A stretch of 64,000 bases of DNA from Psychroflexus planctonicus (GTDB taxonomy: Bacteria > Bacteroidota > Bacteroidia > Flavobacteriales > Flavobacteriaceae). A program made the translations under genes and the position numbers. A model generated the notes under the pieces. It did not search any database and was not told where the DNA came from. It was given only the letters and a program-made list of their open reading frames with translations. The stretch's first letter is position 1, and every line of letters starts with the position of its first letter. Location: positions 62,001 through 126,000 of the forward strand of contig NZ_BMGM01000007.1 of assembly GCF_014640195.1 (NCBI RefSeq), written 5' to 3'. Of the stretch, positions 42,592 through 50,796 are shown piece after piece.

Positions 42592-43458
42592 ATGAAGAGT
42601 TTTCTTCCTTCCGATTTAAAAACGCCAGAATTACATGCTTTATTGTTAGGTTCTATCGGACCTAGACCTATTGCTTTTGCCAGTACAATTGACGCGGATG
42701 GAAAACCAAACTTATCGCCATATAGCTTTTTTAATGTGTTTAGTGCCAATCCGCCGATCATGATTTTTTCTCCTGCAAGACGTGTACGCAATAACACTAC
42801 AAAACACACTTTAGAAAATGTGTTAGCTACCAAAGAAGTAGTTATTAATGTGGTAAATTATGCCATAGTACAACAAATGTCACTTTCCAGTACCGAATAT
42901 GCAGCAGGAGTTAATGAATTTGAAAAAGCAGGTTTAAGCATGCTGAAATCTGATATAGTGAAGCCATTTCGTGTAAAAGAATCTCCTGTACAATACGAAT
43001 GTAAAGTAAAAGAAGTGGTTGCTTTAGGTGAAGAAGGCGGAGCAGGAAACTTAATTATCGCTGAAGTAGTGAAATTACATGTAAACGAAGCAATTTTAAC
43101 CAAAGATTTAAAAATCAATCAGCATGAAATTGATTTGGTAGCCCGCATGGGTGGAAACTGGTATACAAGAGCCAACTTAGGCATGTTTGAAGTCCCCAAA
43201 CCTTTATCGCAATTAGGAATTGGTGTAGATCAAATTCCGCACGAAATTAGAAATTCAAACTTTCTTACAGGAAATGACTTAGGTATACTTGGAAATGTTG
43301 AAAAATTACCTACTGCTGAAGAAATAAAGCAATTTATTGAAACAGAAAAACTGTACGAAAAAATAGATTTACAAAGTGAAGCTGCCAAACATGAGCAAGC
43401 AAAATTATATATAACTAAAGGGCGAATATTATCTGCCTGGAAAACCTTATTAGCATAA
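42592..43458 (+). CDS. Flavin reductase family protein (flavoredoxin-like)
   Basis: A 288-residue protein with the FMN-binding split barrel: LLGSIGPRPIAFASTIDADGKPNLSPYS near 20-47 and FFNVFSANPPIMIFSPARR near 48-66, the pattern of flavoredoxins. A C-terminal extension of about 80 residues after 200 is larger than in single-domain relatives. It would reduce or carry FMN; the partner is unknown. The start at 42592 is set by the promoter. It is followed, ten bases on, by the DUF3127 gene. Confidence 0.9.
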   Translation: MKSFLPSDLKTPELHALLLGSIGPRPIAFASTIDADGKPNLSPYSFFNVFSANPPIMIFSPARRVRNNTTKHTLENVLATKEVVINVVNYAIVQQMSLSSTEYAAGVNEFEKAGLSMLKSDIVKPFRVKESPVQYECKVKEVVALGEEGGAGNLIIAEVVKLHVNEAILTKDLKINQHEIDLVARMGGNWYTRANLGMFEVPKPLSQLGIGVDQIPHEIRNSNFLTGNDLGILGNVEKLPTAEEIKQFIETEKLYEKIDLQSEAAKHEQAKLYITKGRILSAWKTLLA

Positions 43459-43468
43459 AATTAGACAC

Positions 43469-43846
43469 ATGGAAGTAGAAGGAAAAATTAAATTAATTGG
43501 AGAAACCAAAGAATTCGGAAACAACGGATTTAGAAAACGTGAGGTAGTTGTAACCACAGAAGAACAATATCCACAACATATTTTAGTTGAATTTGTACAA
43601 GATAAAACTGACATTTTAAACCAGTATAAAGTTGGACAACGCGTTAAAATTGGAATTAATTTGCGCGGTAGAGAATGGGTGAATCCCCAAGGAGAAACCA
43701 AATATTTTAATTCTGTACAAGGATGGCGAATTGAAAACTTAGAAAGTAATAATCCAGCGGCCGGCGCTCCACCTGCACCACCAATGGACCAGTTTGAGCC
43801 TGCTTCAGACTTAAATGAAGATGATGAAGACGATTTACCTTTTTAA
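43469..43846 (+). CDS. DUF3127 protein
   Basis: A 125-residue protein with an N-terminal domain of strands (about 1-92): KIKLIGETKEFGNNGFRKREVVVTTEEQYPQHILVEFVQD and a VGQRVKIGINLRGREW segment, matching DUF3127. The pattern suggests an OB-like fold that could bind nucleic acid. The tail (about 93-125) is low-complexity, rich in Pro, Ala and acidic residues, and resembles the acidic tip of single-stranded DNA-binding proteins (DDEDDLPF). That parallel is an inference, but a noteworthy one. It shares the flavin reductase promoter. Confidence 0.88.
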   Translation: MEVEGKIKLIGETKEFGNNGFRKREVVVTTEEQYPQHILVEFVQDKTDILNQYKVGQRVKIGINLRGREWVNPQGETKYFNSVQGWRIENLESNNPAAGAPPAPPMDQFEPASDLNEDDEDDLPF

Positions 43847-43865
43847 ATCGCATTAAAATACAATG

Positions 43866-43898
43866 AAAAAGCCTATCAAAATTTTGATAGGCTTTTTT
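43866..43898. terminator. Bidirectional intrinsic terminator between DUF3127 and lspA genes
   Basis: AAAAAGCCTATCAAAA pairs perfectly with TTTTGATAGGCTTTTT, with T-runs at one end and A-runs at the other. It lies in the convergent gap and can end both transcripts. Confidence 0.9.
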
Positions 43899-43914
43899 GA
43901 TGAATTATGATTTA

Positions 43915-44520
43915 CTATTTTTTCTCTTCTTTAGGGAAAGCTTTTTTATTGAAAACAATTAACAATCCAAAACCAACACTAATTGCGGTATCGGCAATAT
44001 TGAAAACCGGTTCAAAAAATACAAATCGATCGCCACCCCAAAACGGAATCCAATCTGGTAAAATTCCATCATACAACGGAAAATAAAGCATATCTACTAC
44101 TTTTCCTTTCAAAATACTTCCGTAGTTATCTTCTGCAAAAAGGCTTGCTACATGGCCAAGACTATCGTCAAAAATAATTCCGTAAAACAAAGAGTCTATA
44201 GTATTACCGATAGCTCCAGCTAAAATAAGCGTTACAGACCAAATTAAAACCTGCGGTGCTTTTTCTTTAATGCTTGTGTTTAACCAATATGCAATGGCAA
44301 CAATGGCAACCAACCTAAAGCTGGTTAAAATTTCTTTTCCGTAGGCACCAGGAATCTTTGCTCCCCAAGCCATACCTTCGTTTTCAATAAATAAAATCTT
44401 GAACCATGAAAATACTTCTACAGCTTCACCTAGCTGAAAATTGGTTTTGATATATATTTTGGAAATTTGATCAATCAATAAAATGATGAAGATAATTAGT
44501 CCAGCCTTCTTGATGTTCAT
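43915..44520 (-). CDS. lspA: Lipoprotein signal peptidase (signal peptidase II)
   Basis: A 201-residue, four-helix membrane protease. Catalytic Asp motifs are GNTIDSLFYG near 104-113 and FNIADTAISVG near 175-185. LspA removes the signal peptide from prolipoproteins after lipidation; several predicted lipoproteins lie in this window. The loop between the two Asp motifs is about 60 residues, longer than in proteobacterial LspA, as is common in Bacteroidota. The gene has a -7 box of its own and follows a gene on the same strand. Confidence 0.95.
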   Translation of the reverse strand: MNIKKAGLIIFIILLIDQISKIYIKTNFQLGEAVEVFSWFKILFIENEGMAWGAKIPGAYGKEILTSFRLVAIVAIAYWLNTSIKEKAPQVLIWSVTLILAGAIGNTIDSLFYGIIFDDSLGHVASLFAEDNYGSILKGKVVDMLYFPLYDGILPDWIPFWGGDRFVFFEPVFNIADTAISVGFGLLIVFNKKAFPKEEKK

Positions 44521-44539
44521 GAATTGAAATTTAAAGTGG

Positions 44540-44547
44540 CAAAAATA
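44540..44547 (-). promoter_or_regulatory. -7 box (TATTTTTG, minus strand) for lspA
   Basis: An exact TAnnTTTG match in the 33-base gap upstream of lspA, 19 bases before the ATG. The -33 region overlaps the preceding gene's end. Confidence 0.45.
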
Positions 44548-44553
44548 GGTTTT

Positions 44554-45183
44554 TTAATTCAATTGAAATACTTGAATATGGCCAGCAACACTTTTTAGCT
44601 CAAGTGTGTATTTTTTATAGTTTGCTTCTTCTAATTGAAGCTTTCCCGTTCGTGTTTCGGCTCGTACTTTTGCATCTTGAGTATGGATGTTTATGTTTCC
44701 CCGATACGTATTAATTTTTACATCACCTTGGTGGTTTTTCAAACTGCAATCGCCATTTTTTAAGTCAGCCTGCAAATAGGCTAATTTTCCTACTAAGTCC
44801 AACTCGGCTATATTCGATTTTATGAAAACCTGAAATTGTTCTGGTACATAAATTTTTACTTGAAAAGCAAATACTTTATGCGAACTCAACTTGTCAAACC
44901 CGCTGGTCAGAATAGCTTCAAATAAACTATTAATGTATAAAGTTTGGTCTATTTGCTTCATTTGGAGTTGAAGCTCTTTTGCATATTCGCCTTCGGCTTC
45001 AGAAATAATTCGAATAGTTGAAAAATCTCCTGTTACAATCTCAACAGCAAACACTTCGTCTAAATTGAGCTGCAAACGCTCGATACTGCCAACATCTACT
45101 TTATGAGTTTGCACATTTTGTGCATTGCTCATAAGATTAAAAAACAGAAAAAACCACACCAATAAACAATTGCTAAACTGCAT
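44554..45183 (-). CDS. Exported beta-strand protein, DUF4097-like
   Basis: A 209-residue protein with a signal peptide (about 1-21: NCLLVWFFLFFNLMSNAQ) and a body of short repeated strands (for example VKINTYRGNINIHTQDAKVRAETRTGKLQL near 158), the pattern of DUF4097/GIN-type beta-roll domains. Function is unknown. It starts inside the last bases of the D-2-hydroxyacid dehydrogenase gene (11-base overlap), so it belongs to that operon. Confidence 0.75.
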   Translation of the reverse strand: MQFSNCLLVWFFLFFNLMSNAQNVQTHKVDVGSIERLQLNLDEVFAVEIVTGDFSTIRIISEAEGEYAKELQLQMKQIDQTLYINSLFEAILTSGFDKLSSHKVFAFQVKIYVPEQFQVFIKSNIAELDLVGKLAYLQADLKNGDCSLKNHQGDVKINTYRGNINIHTQDAKVRAETRTGKLQLEEANYKKYTLELKSVAGHIQVFQLN

Positions 45184-46120
45184 AGAAATGGGTTATTTTA
45201 TCTACAATAGTTTGAGCTAATTTCACCTTGCTTTCTTGCGTCCATCCTGCAACATGTGGCGATAGAATTACATTTTTTGCTTTTGTTAAATATGCAAATG
45301 CAGGCGGTAGGTTTCCATCTTCAAAAAGCTGCTCGAAAGAAGATTTTTCATATTCCAAAACATCGAGTCCTGCTCCTAAAATTTTTCTGTTTTGCAAGGC
45401 CTTCACCAAATCTTCGGTTACCACCGAATTACCTCTCGCAGTATTGATGAACCAAAACGGCTTTTGAAAAGCATCTATAAATGTAGCATTGATTATTTGA
45501 TGGGTTTCAGCGGTAATGGGTGTATGTAAACTCAACACATCTGCTTGTTTTTGCAGCTCAGATAAACTTACTTGTTTTGCATTTTCATCTCCAACATCAG
45601 GTTTGATGTCATAGCAAATTACTTCTGCATCAAATCCGCTAAGTTTTTTAGCAAAAGCTTTTCCCATATTGCCGTAACCAATAATTCCTATGGTTTTGCC
45701 ATCAATTTCATATCCGCGATTTTCTTCGCGTTTCCAAATACCATTGCAGACTTCTTGGTGGGCGACATGTAACTTATTAAATAAACTGAGCAATAAACCT
45801 AGCGCGTGTTCTCCAACAGCATTTCGATTGCCTTCCGGCGCGTTAAAAAGTTGAATGTTTTGCTTTTTGGCAAATGCTTCATCTATATTTTCTAAGCCTG
45901 CTCCTACTCTTCCAATAAACTTTAATTTTGTGGCTTTCTGTAAAAATGCTTCATCTAATCGAAAACGACTTCTAATTACAATTCCTTCGAATAAATGAAT
46001 GCTTTCTTGCAATTCTTCTTTTGGAGTTTGATAGCCTTCTACATTTTCGAAACCTTGTTGAGCAAGTTTGGAAAGTAACAAAGGATGATTTGCATCTATA
46101 TGAAGAATTTTTGGTTTCAT
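45173..46120 (-). CDS. D-2-hydroxyacid dehydrogenase family (SerA-like)
   Basis: A 315-residue NAD-dependent dehydrogenase with the family signatures IGRVGAGLENID near 89-100, the Rossmann motif GIIGYGNMGKAFAKKL near 144-159, INTARGNSVVTEDLVKAL near 225-242 with the catalytic Arg, and LSPHVAGWTQES near 286-297 with the catalytic His. The fold includes phosphoglycerate, lactate and formate dehydrogenases; the substrate is not known. It lacks the C-terminal ACT domain of E. coli SerA. The ATG overlaps the thioesterase stop by four bases. Confidence 0.92.
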   Translation of the reverse strand: MKPKILHIDANHPLLLSKLAQQGFENVEGYQTPKEELQESIHLFEGIVIRSRFRLDEAFLQKATKLKFIGRVGAGLENIDEAFAKKQNIQLFNAPEGNRNAVGEHALGLLLSLFNKLHVAHQEVCNGIWKREENRGYEIDGKTIGIIGYGNMGKAFAKKLSGFDAEVICYDIKPDVGDENAKQVSLSELQKQADVLSLHTPITAETHQIINATFIDAFQKPFWFINTARGNSVVTEDLVKALQNRKILGAGLDVLEYEKSSFEQLFEDGNLPPAFAYLTKAKNVILSPHVAGWTQESKVKLAQTIVDKITHFYAV

Positions 46121-46524
46121 TTGGTGTCTTTTTCAAAATAAGGTTCTACAACATCTTCTGTTATTCGGGCGGGTTTATGCGTTTCTAAATCTATAAAGCA
46201 CCACAAGGTAGTGGCTTCTAAAATAAGTTTGTTCTCTGCATTTCGGATGGTAGTTTTGCGTTCAGACTTCACACCTTTACTGGATGCAATCCAAGTTTTC
46301 AATTTTAATTGATCGCCTAATTTAGCTGCATGTTTATAGTAAATATGTTGTTCTAAAACCACCCAACCTAATTGTTTACGAATGCTTTCTGGAGTTTTGG
46401 TTTTCCAATGCAATTCTGAAATTTCGAGCACCCAATCTATATAACGCAAGTTGTTTACGTGGTTCAAATCGTCTAAATCTGCCTTACTTACTTCTTTATT
46501 AATTTCAAAAGGAATGGGCTTCAT
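46117..46524 (-). CDS. Acyl-CoA thioesterase (4HBT family)
   Basis: A 135-residue hot-dog-fold thioesterase. The active-site strand SKADLDDLNHVNNLRYIDWV near 14-33 has the conserved Asp and Asn, and LKTWIASSKGVKSERKTTI near 72-90 matches the YbgC/FcbC group. It hydrolyses acyl-CoA thioesters. It is the first gene of an operon with the D-2-hydroxyacid dehydrogenase and a beta-strand protein. Only a near-match -7 box (TAACTTCG) lies upstream. Confidence 0.85.
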   Translation of the reverse strand: MKPIPFEINKEVSKADLDDLNHVNNLRYIDWVLEISELHWKTKTPESIRKQLGWVVLEQHIYYKHAAKLGDQLKLKTWIASSKGVKSERKTTIRNAENKLILEATTLWCFIDLETHKPARITEDVVEPYFEKDTK

Positions 46525-46681
46525 TTTTTTGTTGCGAAGTTACATTTTTTGTTGTTGTTATCCATTTTATGCAAAGATGAAGATAGGCTCATATTGATAA
46601 TAACTTACTTTAAAATTGAAAAAAACCTTCGAAAACCCGGCAAATTTACTATAAAATCAATCATGCTATCCAAAGATGTTT
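46525..46681. other. Gene-free leader of the second repeat block
   Basis: The 157 bases before the first array B core hold no open frame or terminator that can be supported. Confidence 0.5.
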
Positions 46682-47160
46682 TTTCCCTTGAAGGAAATGC
46701 CGAAGGCAAAGGGTGTTTTATTTCTTCAACAAACCACACCCAACTCTAGTCTTCCCTCTCAGGGAAGAAGCAATACAGACTCATCATAACTACAATCTAA
46801 AATCAATAGTTTCACTTTTTACATCCCACGAGATTAATTGAAAATCAACCAAACCATATTAGCATATGTTTTTTCCCTTGATGGAAATGCCGCAGGCAAA
46901 GGGTGTTTTCTACTTTGAAAGAAATACTGCAGGCAAAGGGTGTGTTTTTCTTCAACAAACCACACCCAACTCTAGTCTTCCCTCTCAGGGAAGAAGGAAT
47001 ATAGAATCATCATAACTACAATCTAAAATCAATAGTTTCACTTTTTACATCCCACGAGATTAATTGAAAATCAATCAAACCATTATGATATGTATTTTTC
47101 CCTTGAGGGAAATGCCGAAGGCAAAGGGTGTTTTCTACTTTAAAAGAAATACCACAAGCA
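46682..47160. repeat. Tandem hairpin-rich repeats (array B), sharing a core with array A
   Basis: Three cores lie at 46682-46719, 46872-46909 and 47097-47134, each reading TTTCCCTTG-x-(A/T/G)GGAAA, then TGCC with a three-base loop (GAA or GCA) and GGCA, then AAGGGTGTTTT. Between them a spacer of about 140 bases is almost identical at 46722-46860 and 46948-47086 (period 226 by two anchors). It contains CTTCCCT-CTC-AGGGAAG, a perfect hairpin. Copies 2 and 3 have an extra degenerate mini-core of about 36 bases, which copy 1 lacks. No gene is encoded. Confidence 0.85.
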
Positions 47161-47234
47161 GAGAGTGTTTTTTCTACATCTAAACAGATCAGTTTCAGTT
47201 TAAAAAATTATCATGCGTTGGAAAATAATTTATG

Positions 47235-47242
47235 TAGCTTTG
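47235..47242 (+). promoter_or_regulatory. -7 box (TAGCTTTG) for the rimB-rimK operon
   Basis: An exact TAnnTTTG match, 30 bases before the ATG at 47273. It lies inside a longer in-frame extension from 47213 and excludes that start. Confidence 0.5.
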
Positions 47243-47272
47243 TTGCAGCTTAAATTAGACAAATTCAGGCAA

Positions 47273-47701
47273 ATGAAAAAAATTATTGGACGTACAGATC
47301 GAGCTAGTTTTCCAGATTTAGGACTTACACATCTTCCTATAAAAATTGATACTGGAGCCTATACTTCTTCGATACACTGCACGAATTTTAAAGTAGATGG
47401 CGGTGTTTTGTATGCCGATTTTTATGATGAAAACTTACCCAAATCTAAGCCCAAAACCGTTTCGTTTACTGATTTTAGCACTACTAAGGTAAAAAGCAGT
47501 AATGGCGAAGTACAGAATAGATTTGAAATAAAATCCACCATAAAATTATTTGGTAAAGTTTACAAAATTGCACTTACTTTGGCTGATCGTAAAAAAATGA
47601 AAAATCCCGTATTAATTGGCAGAAAATTTCTGAATAAAAAATTTGTAGTAGATACAGATTTAGAAGACCTTTCTTATAAAGCACAACAGAATGAACATTA
47701 A
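47273..47701 (+). CDS. Retropepsin-like / RimB-type ATP-dependent zinc protease
   Basis: A 142-residue protein of the family known as RimB or putative ATP-dependent zinc protease. It has the aspartyl-protease-like [12 protein letters not shown] near 24-35 and [16 protein letters not shown] near 113-128. In Pseudomonas RimB works with RimK and RimA in ribosomal-protein S6 modification. The start is placed at 47273 because the promoter lies upstream of it inside the longer frame. The next gene, the RimK ligase, starts 11 bases before the stop of this gene. Confidence 0.85.
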   Translation: MKKIIGRTDRASFPDLGLTHLPIKIDTGAYTSSIHCTNFKVDGGVLYADFYDENLPKSKPKTVSFTDFSTTKVKSSNGEVQNRFEIKSTIKLFGKVYKIALTLADRKKMKNPVLIGRKFLNKKFVVDTDLEDLSYKAQQNEH

Positions 47702-48563
47702 AATTTTATCGCGTAATCCCAATTTGTATTCAACAAAACGCTTAGTTGAAGCTGCACAAAAACGCAAGCATAATGTAGAAGTGATCGATCACTTAAAATG
47801 CGATTTGGTGATTGAAAAACGAAAACCAAGCATAGTTTACAAAGGAGAATTACTTGGCGATACGGATGCTATCATTCCGCGAATTGGTGCTTCGGTAACT
47901 TTTTACGGTACAGCGGTTGTTCGCCAATTTGAAATGATGGGCGCATTTACCACCGTAGACTCTGAAGCTTTGGTTAGAAGCCGCGATAAGCTAAGAAGTT
48001 TACAAGTGCTTTCTAGAGCTAAAATTGGATTGCCAAAAACCGTTTTCACCAATTATTCTAGAGAAACCGAAAGCGTTATACAGCAAGTAGGCGGAACTCC
48101 TTTAGTTATTAAATTACTAGAAGGAACTCAAGGTCTAGGCGTAGTCTTAGCCGAAACGAAAAATGCTGCTAAATCAGTTATTGAAGCTTTTAACGGTTTA
48201 AAAGCGCGAGTAATTGTTCAAGAATTTATCAAAGAAGCCAAAGGAGCAGATATTCGTGCATTTGTTGTAGATGGTCATGTAGTGGGTGCAATGAAGCGTC
48301 AAGGAAAAGAAGGCGAATTTCGTTCTAATTTACACCAAGGCGGAAGCGCAGAAGTAATTGAACTTACAGACGAAGAAGAAATTGCTGCTGTAAAAGCTGC
48401 TAAAGCAATGCGTTTAGGCGTTGCTGGAGTAGACATGTTACAAAGCTCTCGCGGTCCGTTAATTCTAGAAGTAAATTCTTCTCCAGGATTGGAAGGCATT
48501 GAACGCGCTACCGGTAAAGACATTGCCAAAACCATTATTCGATTTATTGAAAAACACGTTTAG
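47691..48563 (+). CDS. rimK: RimK-type alpha-L-glutamate ligase (ATP-grasp)
   Basis: A 290-residue ATP-grasp ligase of RimK length: N-terminal Rossmann-like part with [13 protein letters not shown] near 62-74 and [13 protein letters not shown] near 88-100, [18 protein letters not shown] near 135-152 with the ATP-binding loop, and [25 protein letters not shown] near 244-268 with the Mg-binding Glu and Asn. E. coli RimK adds glutamates to S6. Whether S6 or another peptide is the target here is unknown. It is enclosed by a RimB-type protease and an M14-type deacylase in one operon. Confidence 0.93.
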   Translation: MNIKILSRNPNLYSTKRLVEAAQKRKHNVEVIDHLKCDLVIEKRKPSIVYKGELLGDTDAIIPRIGASVTFYGTAVVRQFEMMGAFTTVDSEALVRSRDKLRSLQVLSRAKIGLPKTVFTNYSRETESVIQQVGGTPLVIKLLEGTQGLGVVLAETKNAAKSVIEAFNGLKARVIVQEFIKEAKGADIRAFVVDGHVVGAMKRQGKEGEFRSNLHQGGSAEVIELTDEEEIAAVKAAKAMRLGVAGVDMLQSSRGPLILEVNSSPGLEGIERATGKDIAKTIIRFIEKHV

Positions 48564-48578
48564 AAGAAATTAAATTAT

Positions 48579-49565
48579 ATGGAAGTTCCTCCGTTTATTG
48601 ATGATGATAACGTGCTCCATTTATTGGGAAAACGCGTTGAGCCTGGCAAAAGCAAACGCATTAATTTTAATACTGCAAAATTACATACGCATACTTCTGT
48701 AGAAATTCCTGTAATTGTAGAACGCTCTAAAAAAAAAGGACCCGTTGTGCTTATTACCGCTGGAATTCATGGAGATGAAATTAACGGTATTGAGATTGTT
48801 AGACGCGTGGTAGCAGAAGGCATCAACAAACCAGAAAAAGGAACGGTGATTTGCATTCCCGTATTAAATATTTTTGGATTTATTAACGGATCACGTGAGT
48901 TTCCTGATGGTCGTGATTTAAATCGAGTGTTTCCCGGAACAAAACATGGCGCTTTAGCAAGCCGATTTGCATATCATTTTACCCAAGAAATTTTACCCAT
49001 AGCCGATGTTTGTTTAGATTTTCATACGGGTGGTGCTAGCAGGTTTAATGCACCACAAATTAGAATAGACCGCAGACACAAAAAAAATACTTTGCTTTCT
49101 AAAATCTTCTCAGCACCCTTTACAGTTATATCTCCCAACATTAAAAAATCGTATCGCATTACTTGCGATCAATTGAATATTCCTATTCTTTTATACGAAG
49201 GTGGTAAATCTTTAGATAGCAATAATGAAGTTACTCAAGTAGCTTTGGAAGGTATAAAACGAGTTTTAAGTCATTACGAAATGTTGCGTATTGACATTCC
49301 TGTTTTGCCATCAGAAACTGAAACCATTTTAATTGAAAGTACGTTTTGGATGCGTGCCAAATACAGTGGATTATTACACTTAAAAATTCCAGTTGGAAAA
49401 CAAATTCACAAAGGTGAAATATTGGCACATATTACAGATCCATACGGTAATTTTAAGCACCGTGTTAAAGCTACTTCAAACGGATATGTAATTAATGTAA
49501 ACCAAGCACCTACGGTTTATCAAGGCGATGCTATTTTTCATATTTCTAAAGAAAAAAATGAATAA
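48579..49565 (+). CDS. M14-family succinylglutamate desuccinylase/aspartoacylase-type deacylase
   Basis: A 328-residue zinc hydrolase with the family zinc motifs: GIHGDEINGIEIVRRV near 63-78 (His and Glu), and LDFHTGGASRFNAPQIR near 146-162 (His). The C-terminus (about 250-328) forms a lipoyl-like beta-barrel: IPVGKQIHKGEILAHITDPYG near 271. Relatives cleave acyl-amino acids (aspartoacylase, succinylglutamate desuccinylase). With RimK and a protease beside it, it could remove an acyl or amino-acyl group from the ligase's product; this is inference. The next gene overlaps its last codons. Confidence 0.88.
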   Translation: MEVPPFIDDDNVLHLLGKRVEPGKSKRINFNTAKLHTHTSVEIPVIVERSKKKGPVVLITAGIHGDEINGIEIVRRVVAEGINKPEKGTVICIPVLNIFGFINGSREFPDGRDLNRVFPGTKHGALASRFAYHFTQEILPIADVCLDFHTGGASRFNAPQIRIDRRHKKNTLLSKIFSAPFTVISPNIKKSYRITCDQLNIPILLYEGGKSLDSNNEVTQVALEGIKRVLSHYEMLRIDIPVLPSETETILIESTFWMRAKYSGLLHLKIPVGKQIHKGEILAHITDPYGNFKHRVKATSNGYVINVNQAPTVYQGDAIFHISKEKNE

Positions 49566-50127
49566 AGCTAGACTTCGATCTTTTTATAAAGCGAAACGTA
49601 AAGAACTTTCAAACCAACAAATTGAAGAGTGGAGCCTACAAATTGCCAATCAATCTTTGCAATTACCCATTTGGGAAAAAGAGTTTTATCACTTGTTTTT
49701 GCCAATTGAAAAACAAAATGAAGTGAATACCGAATTCCTTTTGCACATTCTTCAAGGTAAAGATAAAAATGTGGTTATTTCTAAGTCTAACTTTAAGGAT
49801 TTGAGCTTAGAACATATTTTATTGACTGATGCTACAGAAATTAAGCTAAATGCTTTTGGAATACCTGAACCTCAGAAAGGAATTGAAATTCAGCCACAAC
49901 AATTAGATGTGGTTTTTATTCCGCTATTGGTTTCAGATAAAGAAGGAAACCGCATTGGTTACGGAAAAGGATTTTATGATCGGTTTTTAAGCAAATGTAA
50001 AGCTGATGTTCAAAAAGTAGGACTTTCATTTTTTGAGCCTGTAGATGAAATAATTGAAGTAAGTACCACAGATATCAATTTAGATTATTTAGTCACTCCA
50101 TCTGAAATATTTCAGTTTAAAGCATAA
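49558..50127 (+). CDS. 5-formyltetrahydrofolate cyclo-ligase
   Basis: A 189-residue enzyme: NKARLRSFYKAKRKEL at the start with the ATP-binding Lys and Arg, LPIEKQNEVNT near 44-54, and the signature VVFIPLLVSDKEGNRIGYGKGFYDRFL near 119-145. It converts 5-formyl-THF to methenyl-THF. The start at 49558 (MNKARL) fits the family; an upstream ATG at 49528 lies inside the deacylase gene. It is last in the rimB-rimK operon, overlapping by eight bases and closed by a terminator. Confidence 0.93.
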   Translation: MNKARLRSFYKAKRKELSNQQIEEWSLQIANQSLQLPIWEKEFYHLFLPIEKQNEVNTEFLLHILQGKDKNVVISKSNFKDLSLEHILLTDATEIKLNAFGIPEPQKGIEIQPQQLDVVFIPLLVSDKEGNRIGYGKGFYDRFLSKCKADVQKVGLSFFEPVDEIIEVSTTDINLDYLVTPSEIFQFKA

Positions 50128-50157
50128 AAAAAGCTACCTCATCGGGCAGCTTTTTTT
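50126..50157 (+). terminator. Intrinsic terminator after the cyclo-ligase gene
   Basis: AAAAAAAGCT and CC pair with AGCTTTTTTT and GG around a TCATC-like loop, with one mismatch. The A-run and T-run at its ends suit both directions, and the facing DUF3332 gene ends 18 bases away. Confidence 0.7.
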
Positions 50158-50175
50158 GATAATCATTCTTTCGAA

Positions 50176-50757
50176 TTATTCATTTTTCGCATAACGTAAT
50201 TCGCTCTGTTCCAATTTATTTTCTAGAATTGCCATATTTACTTCATCTGAAGCATTTGGATCAATTTTAATGGCTTCTCCATCTGGAGTGTGAACTAAAT
50301 AGAATCCTTCTTCCATAGAAGCTAATTTTGTTAATTCTCCGTTTTCACCAACTGCGTTCCAAGATTTGTCTTCGGGTACAAACAGCAAATTGACTTCTTT
50401 TCCTTCGTTTTCACCACTTAAAATGGCAATATCAAATTTATTTTTAGAAGCTGTCATACGTACATCTGTTCCTTTAATGTTGGCATATTGTGTTTCAGAT
50501 TCACCATCAACCATAGCTATAGGATTACTTCCTGTCCAAAATTCTAAAAGATTAAATAGAAAAACATCTCCTGCTAAGAAAAGCGAATACACTGGTACAA
50601 TGTTTAAAGCCCAGAATACTAAGTTGTCCATAAACTTATTGTTGGTTAAGCCATCGTTCCAATCCCGTAAAGAATTAAAGGCACTAAATGAGCCAAGACA
50701 AGATGTGGACAAAATAGTCACGCTTAATAATCCGCAAATAAAAAATTTCTTGTTCAT
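50176..50757 (-). CDS. DUF3332 lipoprotein
   Basis: A 193-residue predicted lipoprotein (signal peptide to Cys20 in LSTSCLGSFSAF). The family pattern is visible: SFSAFNSLRDWNDGLTNNKFMDNLVFW near 23-49 and GDVFLFNLLEFWTGSNP near 63-79, both amphipathic or membrane-prone. The second half forms soluble strands. DUF3332 proteins in Bacteroidota have no known function. No -7 box was found. The gene lies between the rim operon's end and the M1 peptidase. Confidence 0.85.
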   Translation of the reverse strand: MNKKFFICGLLSVTILSTSCLGSFSAFNSLRDWNDGLTNNKFMDNLVFWALNIVPVYSLFLAGDVFLFNLLEFWTGSNPIAMVDGESETQYANIKGTDVRMTASKNKFDIAILSGENEGKEVNLLFVPEDKSWNAVGENGELTKLASMEEGFYLVHTPDGEAIKIDPNASDEVNMAILENKLEQSELRYAKNE

Positions 50758-50796
50758 AAGTATTCATTTTAGGGTTAATATTAATTTTAAGTAAGC

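Noticed and set aside
46682-47160. CRISPR array
   Set aside because: Units are about 226 bases with long, nearly identical spacers, too long for a CRISPR, and no cas gene is nearby.
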